NCBI GenBank assembly: GCA_902489645.1
Contig: CABUAW010000052.1
Coordinates: forward strand, 1 to 17,495
Reading direction: 5' to 3'
DNA from: an uncultured Lachnospiraceae bacterium
Lineage (GTDB): Bacteria; Bacillota; Clostridia; Lachnospirales; Lachnospiraceae
Length of the DNA: 17,495 nucleotides
Made by a program: the position numbers and the translations under genes. A model generated the notes under the pieces. That model was not told the DNA's origin and made no database searches. It worked only from the letters and a program-made list of their open reading frames with translations. Position 1 is the first letter of the stretch. Each line of letters begins with the position of its first letter. Of the stretch, positions 14,215 to 17,495 are shown in pieces.

Positions 14215-15231
14215 ATGAAAAAGAGAATTGTAGCTTTAGCATGTGCAATGGCTATGGCAACAGCGTTGCTTGCAGGATGTGGAAATTCCAGCAAAGAAAC
14301 AACGGCCGAAACAACTGCTGAAACAACCGGCGAAACAACCGGCGAAAGCGCTGCAGCGAGCAGCAGCGACAAAAAGTATGCGGTTATCCTGAAAACACAG
14401 GCAACGGACTTCTGGACAAAAATGTGGAAGGGCGTTGAGGAAAAAGCAGCAGAAATGGGTATCCAGGTTGATATCTATTCCGCACAGAGCGAAGAAGACT
14501 TCGACGGCCAGGTTGCTATTCTTGAGAAATGTATCAATGATGGATATGACGGTATCGCCGTAGCACCGCTGTCCGCATCCAATCTTGTTTCCACTGTTGC
14601 AAAAGCATATCAGGAAGGAATCACGATTGTAAATATCGATGAAAAACTCGATATGGATGAAATGGAAAAACAGGGCGGCGCTGTTGTTGGTTTCGTTACA
14701 ACAGATAACGTAGCTGTTGGTAACAAGGGTGCTGGCTACATTGTTGATAATGTAGAAGCAGGAAGCAAAGTAGCTATTATCGAAGGTAAAGCCGGTAACG
14801 CATCCGGTGAAGACAGAGCTCAGGGCGCTAAAGAAGCTTTTGAAGCTGCTGGTCTTGAAGTTGTAGGAAGCGTTCCTGGTGACTGGGACCGTCAGAAATC
14901 TTTGGATGCTGCAACAAGCTTTATTCAGCAGAATCCGGACTTAAAAGGTATCTACTGCTGTAACGATACAATGGCTCTCGGTGCATTACAGGCTGTTATC
15001 AACGAAGGCAAACTTGGCGAAATCTTCGTTGTTGGTACAGACGGCGACACAGAAGCTGTTGATTCCGTAAATAAAGGTGAATTATCCGCTACAGTTGCTC
15101 AGGACCCGGCAGGTATCGGCGCTAAAGGTCTTGAACTGTTAGTAGAAGCTGTAGAAGCTGGCAATAAAGGTGAAGTTGGCGTCGTTCCTGATATGACACC
15201 AGTTGATTCCGTATTAGTTACAAAAGAATAA
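14215..15231 (+). CDS. alsB: D-allose-type sugar-binding lipoprotein (AlsB/RbsB family)
   Basis: A 338-residue periplasmic-binding-protein-type receptor, anchored as a lipoprotein. A basic, hydrophobic signal ends in the lipobox LLAGC with Cys22 as the lipidation site. A low-complexity Thr/Glu linker (about 27-45) follows, then the two-lobed binding domain from KYAVILKT. The blocks APLSASNLV, FVTTDNVAVG, IEGKAGNASGE, PGDWDR, YCCNDTMALG and VDSVLVTK match my recollection of E. coli AlsB segment by segment, supporting allose as ligand over ribose. It captures sugar outside the membrane for AlsA/AlsC. Unusually, it is last in the operon. Its codons (GCT, GCA, GGT, GTT) differ from the GCC/GCG-rich neighbours, suggesting selection for high expression. 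AAAGGAGAGG precedes the ATG, and a terminator follows. Confidence 0.92.
   Translation: MKKRIVALACAMAMATALLAGCGNSSKETTAETTAETTGETTGESAAASSSDKKYAVILKTQATDFWTKMWKGVEEKAAEMGIQVDIYSAQSEEDFDGQVAILEKCINDGYDGIAVAPLSASNLVSTVAKAYQEGITIVNIDEKLDMDEMEKQGGAVVGFVTTDNVAVGNKGAGYIVDNVEAGSKVAIIEGKAGNASGEDRAQGAKEAFEAAGLEVVGSVPGDWDRQKSLDAATSFIQQNPDLKGIYCCNDTMALGALQAVINEGKLGEIFVVGTDGDTEAVDSVNKGELSATVAQDPAGIGAKGLELLVEAVEAGNKGEVGVVPDMTPVDSVLVTKE
14296..14343 (+). repeat. Four 12-base in-frame repeats in the alsB linker
   Basis: Four consecutive 12-base units of the form GAAACAACNGCN/GGC encode ETTA, ETTA, ETTG, ETTG, followed by a partial fifth unit (ES). They make up the flexible linker between the lipidated Cys and the sugar-binding domain. 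Confidence 0.9.
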
Positions 15232-15257
15232 TCAGGCAGATTTTAGGGTTGCGTATG

Positions 15258-15284
15258 AGGGGCCGGGCTTTCCGGCCCCTTTTT
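15258..15284 (+). terminator. Rho-independent terminator after alsB
   Basis: AGGGGCCGG, loop GCTTT and CCGGCCCCT form a perfect 9-bp GC-rich stem followed by TTTT. It separates the als operon from the rpiB unit. Confidence 0.93.
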
Positions 15285-15303
15285 ATATTTATTATCCTTC
15301 TTC

Positions 15304-15332
15304 TTGAAGGCTTTTTGGGTGTGTGCTATACT
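15304..15332 (+). promoter_or_regulatory. Promoter of rpiB
   Basis: TTGAAG (15304-15309), a 17-base spacer and TATACT (15327-15332), with an upstream TG one base before the -10 (extended -10). The short palindrome CAAAGCTTTG (15341-15350) lies just after the predicted start. Confidence 0.78.
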
Positions 15333-15371
15333 TTATTAGGCAAAGCTTTGATTTTATGGGAGGTATTGAAT

Positions 15372-15836
15372 ATGAAAGTAGGATTTGGCTGTGACCATGT
15401 AGCTGTTGAATTAAAAGAAATATTAATGGAACATTTAAAAGAAAAAGGGTATGAATGTGTGGATTACGGCACTTATGATTCGAATGTAAAGGTGAATTAC
15501 CCGGAACCGGGCTTAAAAGTTGCGGAGGCGATTATGCGCGGCGATGTTGAAAAAGGCGTATTAATCTGCGGAACAGGTATCGGTATTTCTCTGGCGGCCA
15601 ATAAGGTGCCTGGTATCCGTGCGGCTGTGTGCAGCGAGCCATATTCGGCCAAACTGACGGTGGAACATAACAATGCAAATATTATCGCCATGGGCGCCCG
15701 TGTTGTCGGACCGGAATTGGCGAAAATGATTGTGGACGAATTTTTCGGCGCTGAGTTCCAGGGCGGCCGCCATGCGGTGCGTGTGGATATGATTTCCGAT
15801 ATAGAGAAGAAATACGGTGCAAAGTGGCATGAATAA
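15372..15836 (+). CDS. rpiB: RpiB-family sugar-phosphate isomerase (ribose 5-phosphate / allose 6-phosphate isomerase)
   Basis: A 154-residue RpiB/LacAB-family isomerase. Residues known in E. coli RpiB are conserved at the same positions: D8-H9 in GCDHV, C66 in LICGTGIGIS, and H99-N100 in VEHNN. The CSEPYSA and GARVVG blocks and the EFFGAEFQGGRH segment also fit. The enzyme class interconverts aldose and ketose phosphates, here likely D-allose 6-phosphate to D-allulose 6-phosphate, with ribose 5-phosphate/ribulose 5-phosphate as the alternative or parallel reaction. The ATG at 15372 has GGGAGGT upstream; an in-frame extension to 15249 would read through a terminator and promoter. It has its own promoter rather than being an internal gene of the als operon. 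Confidence 0.92.
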   Translation: MKVGFGCDHVAVELKEILMEHLKEKGYECVDYGTYDSNVKVNYPEPGLKVAEAIMRGDVEKGVLICGTGIGISLAANKVPGIRAAVCSEPYSAKLTVEHNNANIIAMGARVVGPELAKMIVDEFFGAEFQGGRHAVRVDMISDIEKKYGAKWHE

Positions 15837-16797
15837 ACCGTATTATATGGGCGTGGAAATCGGAGGGACCAAGCAGCAGTTGGCCGTCGGGCTTTCGGAC
15901 GGAACCATTTTGGACGGCCGTCAGGTCCGGCTTGTATACCGCAGGGGCGCGGAGGATATTCTGGAATGGCTTTCCGAAAATATCAGGGAATATCTGTCGA
16001 TGAAGCCCTATGCCGGGCAGATTGCGGGCATCGGCGTTGGCTTTGGCGGGCCGTTGGAAACAGCGACGGGTCGGGTTTTATCCTCCCTTCAAGTACCGGG
16101 ATGGAAAGATTTTGAGCTAAAGCGATGGTTTGAAAAAGAATTCGGGCTTCCGGTGATTGTGGTCAACGATACGGTAACCGGAGGATTTGCCGAGTTATAT
16201 AAGGGAGCGGGACGGAATTCGGAAAACTTCTTTTATACAAATATCGGAACGGGTATTGGCGGCGGGCTTTATATTCACCGGAAGTATTATGACGGCAGCG
16301 GTTTCGGGGCGTCCTACCTGGGAAATATGCTTGTACCGGACTGGCGTTCCCTTATTCCCGGCGCATATACGCGGACAGAACTGCTCTGTTCCGGAAAAAG
16401 TATTGAAAAACGTCTGAGAAGCGAAGGCTATATTCCAAAGATTTCATCCCTTTCCAAATACCATAACGGGGACATGAGCCAGATGACATGTATGGACCTG
16501 GCGGCGGCGGTAAGGGACGGAGACATGTTTGCCTGCGTGGAACTGGATAAAATTACCGAAACCTTTTCCATCTCTCTGATTAATATTCTTGCGGCTCAGG
16601 GAGTGGATACGGTGGTTATCGGCGGCGGTGTGGCGAATATGGGCGATATATTGTTTGACCGGATTCGCCGGTTTACGGATGAGTTTGCCTTTATTGCCAA
16701 TAAGGGACGTTATCAGATTTTACAGAGTGAATTTCTGGATGATGCGGTACTGGTCGGAGCCCTGCTTGTGGCCTCCGGCGGTTACGCAGAAATTTAA
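15829..16797 (+). CDS. ROK-family protein lacking the zinc and GE-GH motifs
   Basis: A 322-residue ROK protein with the ATP-binding frame intact: GVEIGGTKQQLAVG (8-21), catalytic-type Asp D114 in VVNDTVTGG, IGTGIGGGLY (139-148) and a late VVIGGGVA. Where ROK sugar kinases have GE(L/I)GHM, it has SYLGNM (162-167), losing the sugar-contacting Glu and the zinc-ligating His. The downstream CxCGxxGCxE motif is absent. It may phosphorylate an unusual sugar, bind sugar without catalysis, or have diverged further; its substrate is unknown. It lacks a DNA-binding domain, so it is not a NagC/XylR-type repressor. It overlaps rpiB by 8 bp. A GTG at 15817 with AGAGAAG upstream is an alternative start. Linkage to rpiB points to sugar-phosphate metabolism. 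Confidence 0.85.
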   Translation: MNKPYYMGVEIGGTKQQLAVGLSDGTILDGRQVRLVYRRGAEDILEWLSENIREYLSMKPYAGQIAGIGVGFGGPLETATGRVLSSLQVPGWKDFELKRWFEKEFGLPVIVVNDTVTGGFAELYKGAGRNSENFFYTNIGTGIGGGLYIHRKYYDGSGFGASYLGNMLVPDWRSLIPGAYTRTELLCSGKSIEKRLRSEGYIPKISSLSKYHNGDMSQMTCMDLAAAVRDGDMFACVELDKITETFSISLINILAAQGVDTVVIGGGVANMGDILFDRIRRFTDEFAFIANKGRYQILQSEFLDDAVLVGALLVASGGYAEI

Positions 16798-16813
16798 TAA
16801 AAGAATTTATATT

Positions 16814-16856
16814 AAAAAGACTGTCACATCAAAATCGCTGATGTGACAGTCTTTTT
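16814..16856. terminator. Bidirectional rho-independent terminator
   Basis: AAAAAGACTGTCACATCA and its exact inverse TGATGTGACAGTCTTTTT form an 18-bp stem around a 7-base loop, with A- and T-tracts at the ends. It serves the ROK gene on the plus strand and the tRNA on the minus strand. Confidence 0.92.
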
Positions 16857-16858
16857 CG

Positions 16859-16948
16859 CGGAGACGATGGGATTCGAACCCATGTGCCGGGTAAATCCGA
16901 CAAACTGATTTCGAGTCAGTCCCGTTATGGCCTCTTCGGTACGTCTCC
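16859..16948 (-). tRNA. tRNA-Ser(CGA)
   Basis: Read on the minus strand, the sequence folds as a class II tRNA. The acceptor stem GGAGACG pairs with CGTCTCC, and the anticodon stem ACTGA/TCAGT encloses the loop CTCGAAA with anticodon CGA (plus-strand 16911-16913), reading UCG serine codons. A long variable arm (GTCGGATTTACCCGGC) and a T-arm with GGTTCGAATCC are present. The discriminator base is G. The 3' CCA is not encoded and must be added enzymatically. The long variable arm together with the CGA anticodon make the serine assignment firm. Confidence 0.96.
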
Positions 16949-16987
16949 ATTGGACAAATGCTCTGCATACAAACCAGAACGCTTGTT

Positions 16988-17016
16988 ATTATACTACATA
17001 TCTGAATGTTTTTCAA
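16988..17016 (-). promoter_or_regulatory. Promoter of tRNA-Ser
   Basis: On the minus strand, TTGAAA (17011-17016), a 17-base spacer and TATAAT (16988-16993) give a near-consensus promoter about 40 bases upstream of the mature tRNA 5' end. Confidence 0.85.
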
Positions 17017-17097
17017 ATAAAATTTAAAAATAAAGAATGGAAAAGTGAAAGAGTTCTTGATATGATAACTTCATAGAGATGTGAAGGGGGAAAATAT

Positions 17098-17495
17098 ATG
17101 GATATTAAACTTCATTACAGGGAAAAGGGCAGCGGCCAACCTTTGATTTTACTTCATGGCAACGGTGAAAGCAGCGCCTACTTTATTCATCAGATAAATT
17201 ATTTTTCAAAGTGGTATCGGGTGATGGCCGTGGATACGCGAGGGCATGGCTTTTCACCGCGGGGAACTAAGCCCTTTACAATCTGCCAATTTGCAGAGGA
17301 TTTACATAGCTTTATGGATGAAAAGAAAATTTTAAAGGCGCATATTCTGGGATTCTCTGACGGAGGAAATATTGCCTTGACATTTGCTCTGAAATATCCG
17401 GAACGGGTCGAGCGGCTGATTTTAAATGGAGCGAACTTAAATCCGTCGGGGGTGAAACGAGGGGTGCAGCTTCCCATTGAAGCCGGATACAAGCT
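17098..17495 (+). CDS. Alpha/beta hydrolase fold protein (3' end outside window)
   Basis: The first 132 residues of an alpha/beta hydrolase; the gene runs off the window. Visible are the oxyanion-hole motif LHGNGE (about 18-23), the VDTRGHGFS block after strand beta-4, and the nucleophile elbow GFSDGG with the Ser in the G-x-S-x-G position, followed by NIALTFALKYPERV. The catalytic Asp and His would lie beyond the end. The family includes esterases, lipases and C-C or halide hydrolases, so the substrate cannot be named. The ATG at 17098 follows GAAGGGGG with good spacing. No convincing promoter was found in the AT-rich 80 bases upstream. No signal peptide is seen. Confidence 0.88.
   Translation, partial: MDIKLHYREKGSGQPLILLHGNGESSAYFIHQINYFSKWYRVMAVDTRGHGFSPRGTKPFTICQFAEDLHSFMDEKKILKAHILGFSDGGNIALTFALKYPERVERLILNGANLNPSGVKRGVQLPIEAGYK

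Noticed and set aside
15249..15371. N-terminal extension of RpiB
   Set aside because: The extension crosses a rho-independent terminator and the rpiB promoter. The ATG at 15372 gives the standard RpiB N-terminus.

Overview
The window looks like chromosomal DNA of a low-to-moderate G+C Gram-positive anaerobe of the class Clostridia, most likely family Lachnospiraceae. The clues are strong AGGAGG-type ribosome binding sites, a Bce-type two-component system with its ABC transporter, an archaeal/fungal-type aspartate-semialdehyde dehydrogenase, a short two-domain S1 protein, and gut-type sugar catabolism genes. The family assignment is an inference from gene content; no species marker is present. 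I see no insertion sequence, prophage, CRISPR array or replication origin.

Layout. (1) Positions 34-1513, minus strand: a two-domain S1 RNA-binding protein, a small acidic membrane protein just upstream of it, and a cytoplasmic NlpC/P60-fold protein. (2) 1550-3003, plus strand, divergent: a YdcF/DUF218-family membrane protein overlapping by 4 bp a PPP-type metallophosphatase. (3) 3101-4186: asd with its own promoter, closed by a strong terminator whose T-tract doubles as part of the next -35 box. (4) 4329-8726: a complete Bce-like module (response regulator, short sensor kinase, ABC ATPase, FtsX-type permease), with a BceR-box-like palindrome over the end of the kinase gene. Modules of this family sense and resist cell-wall-active peptides. 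The response regulator lacks about 13 residues of its receiver domain.

(5) 8930-15231: a D-allose-type catabolic operon: LacI-family regulator, sugar ABC ATPase (alsA), permease (alsC), D-allulose-6-phosphate 3-epimerase (alsE), ROK-family D-allose kinase (alsK) and a lipoprotein sugar-binding protein (alsB), ended by a terminator. (6) 15372-16797: a second unit with its own extended -10 promoter, encoding RpiB/allose-6-phosphate isomerase and an overlapping, unusual ROK protein. The inferred pathway is AlsBAC import, AlsK phosphorylation to allose 6-phosphate, RpiB isomerisation to allulose 6-phosphate, and AlsE epimerisation to fructose 6-phosphate. (7) 16859-16948, minus strand: tRNA-Ser(CGA) sharing a bidirectional terminator with unit 6. 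(8) 17098 to the end: a truncated alpha/beta hydrolase.

The main points for a second look are the LacI-type operator sites around the als regulator, the second ROK protein that has lost the usual zinc and GE-GH motifs, the shortened receiver domain, the intra-operon BceR-like box, and the hairpin plus codon-use shift at alsB.
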